DNA from: Loxodes magnus
Lineage: Eukaryota > Ciliophora > Karyorelictea > Loxodida > Loxodidae
Length of the DNA stretch: 64,000 bases
Direction of reading: 5' to 3'
NCBI GenBank assembly: GCA_946699065.1
Contig: CAMPDV010000265.1
Location: forward strand, 310,001-374,000
Positions 62,477-64,000 of this stretch are shown piece by piece; within the stretch, counting starts at the first letter, position 1; every line of letters starts with the position of its first letter. The notes under the pieces were generated by a model. The model worked only from the letters and a program-made list of their open reading frames with translations. It was not told where the DNA came from and did no database searches. A program made the position numbers and the translations under genes.

Positions 62477-64000
62477 TTAAGATTAGAAATCACTACCTAA
62501 ACTCTTTATTAGTATAGTAGAATCCTGAACTTTGCTAGACTATTCTTCATTAAAAGATTATTATTTATTTTATTTTTATTAAGTACATTCATCTGAACTT
62601 ATTGGTTATATACTTTGCTAATCTTAATTTTTATTATCTTCCTTCATTTATAGTTAAAAGTCAAAGCTATATCTCTAATTTATTTGACTAAAATTGCTGA
62701 GAAATATCTAATCTCTCAGAGTTCCCAGAGTAACTTCTTGATTCTCATGGTTCTTTTCATTTGAAATTATTGGAATGATAGTAGCTTAAGAGGTACGATT
62801 AGAGAAATGTTTAGGCTGCGATTAATGGGAATAATGGTTTCTATTAGTTATTCATCTAATTCTTTTATTAAGTTTTTTTAATTTTGCTCTGAATTTTAAT
62901 TTCTTTCTTATTTTATGATTATAGTATCAATAAAATACTTCGTAAGCTTGCATAATTACTCCTATGCTTATTGTTATTCCAACAATAGAATTTATTAAAG
63001 CTTAGAAGAAGGTAAAATAGGTGAATTTTAGCGTTCTTATTGTTTTCAATCCACTTTCCTACAGTTCTATTTTTAATTAGCTTCTTATTCCTTATGTTAT
63101 ATGCATTTATTAGGTTGTGAATGTTGAGCCTATTTCGATTTGCTCCTTGCTCATAAGATGAAAGCCAGTCTAGTCTTAAATTTCTCCATAATCTGATTTA
63201 TAAACAGAAGGAATTCCAATCACTGTCATTTAAGTAGGAGTAGGACCTCTAAAAATTCTTCCTTAAGGAGCTGAAATCTTCATGATAACAGTGCTAAACT
63301 GGTAGGGAATAGAAGAAGATGAAGTGACATTAAATTAAATTCCACTGGCAAAACTATTTTCTTCTAGTATATCAATTGATAGCACTATGTTTTAAGTAAT
63401 GCTAAAATCAAGCAAAGTTAACTTTATAGAGCATTCTTAATTGTCTTTAAAGCATTAAATTTGCTTAGAATTTGTTTAATTATAACTCACACTATCTTCT
63501 ATTTCTTGCTACTCCGATGTGATTTGCACAGATTCGTCACATTAAGTCCATCCCTAATTCATACTATCTTATTACTCCTACTTGACGCATCTTCCTCCAT
63601 ACTATAAATAAGTAAGAGTTATGTAAAAGTCAGCTTTAATATCTCCATAGCTTTCTAGTAAAATTAGAAGAGGGATAAGAGACTTCAACTCTATAACATT
63701 ATTTTAGCAAAACTAAATAATATTTATCCAAATGATTAAGATTGCTACGTAAAGGCAAATTATCGTAAAAAATCCACCAACTCTAGTTTTTTTAAACTTA
63801 AAGATATCCACTTTAAAGTTATGTTTGCTGTCATAAATATCTATTTCATGGATTTTTTTGTAAAGCTTTTCAGAAAAGCATGTAAACATCAAAGTGATTG
63901 CAAATAAGCCACTAGTTACTATCTCTGCTAAGAAATTATTTTTGCTTATTTATTCGATACTTATTTTATAACTTTAAGGCTAACTGAAGTAAGTCTAGTT
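62477..64000 (-). CDS. Kelch-repeat membrane protein, copy 3 (partial, C-terminal part, runs off the right edge)
   Basis: Homologous to the C-terminal 500 or so codons of the genes at 7994 and 25153, including the two distal membrane segments. From about 63040 to 63700 it is almost identical to the other two copies. From 62477 to 63020 and again beyond about 63780 it is clearly more diverged, with substitutions and small length changes. The start and N-terminal two thirds lie outside the window, so whether it is functional cannot be judged. Confidence 0.85.

Overview
The window looks like nuclear DNA of a ciliate in which all three standard stop codons can be sense codons. The sequence is very AT-rich. 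Read with the standard code, almost nothing is open. Read with TAA/TAG = Gln and TGA = Trp, several long genes with well-conserved domains appear. The best internal proof is a pair of paralogous kinases (1-1178 and 38198-40123, both minus): codon 202 is TGA in one and TGG in the other, inside the same conserved WE motif, and both use TGA for the Trp of the RWxAPE motif at codon 176. This code is known from Condylostoma (NCBI table 28) and karyorelicts such as Loxodes (table 27). I cannot decide between them from one window.

Host genes. (1) A tyrosine-kinase-like kinase with a Gln-rich coiled-coil tail runs off the left edge. (2) A 1251-residue secreted/membrane kelch protein (signal peptide, kelch repeats, Cys-rich modules, three membrane segments) occurs twice as inverted, same-length, nearly identical copies (7994-11749 plus; 25153-28908 minus). 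A third, more diverged partial copy runs off the right edge (from 62477, minus). (3) A kinase + pentapeptide-like + five-WD40 fusion lies at 38198-40123. (4) A 1140-residue zinc-finger/coiled-coil/RING protein lies at 47376-50798. (5) A tRNA-Tyr(GUA) with an 11-nt intron lies at 60451-60534, with a decayed relative at 4420-4500. A decayed kinase copy (about 12.8-13.3 kb) and a few weak ORFs complete the set.

Mobile DNA fills most of 14-22 kb, 31-37 kb and 40-60 kb. Two LINE reverse-transcriptase copies (31.2-32.5 and 34.6-36.9 kb, minus) sit among some fifteen short elements of 0.5-0.9 kb. Each of these encodes only a coiled-coil protein, usually with a PMEIE-like motif, a CCHC zinc knuckle and a basic C-terminal motif, and carries no enzyme. 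Several SINE-like repeats accompany them: type A (two copies, inverted, 18.7 kb apart), type B (a small family sharing a 3' hairpin and a TTTA-rich tail) and type C (four copies of about 300 bp, two with visible target-site duplications). LINE, type C and many coiled-coil elements share a 3' end of the form AAACTCTTA...(ATT)n. This suggests that one LINE machinery moved them all.

Because no frame is closed by stops under this code, openness alone is not evidence here. Gene calls rest on domain motifs, coherent composition, start context and agreement between copies. Gene ends are the least certain coordinates.
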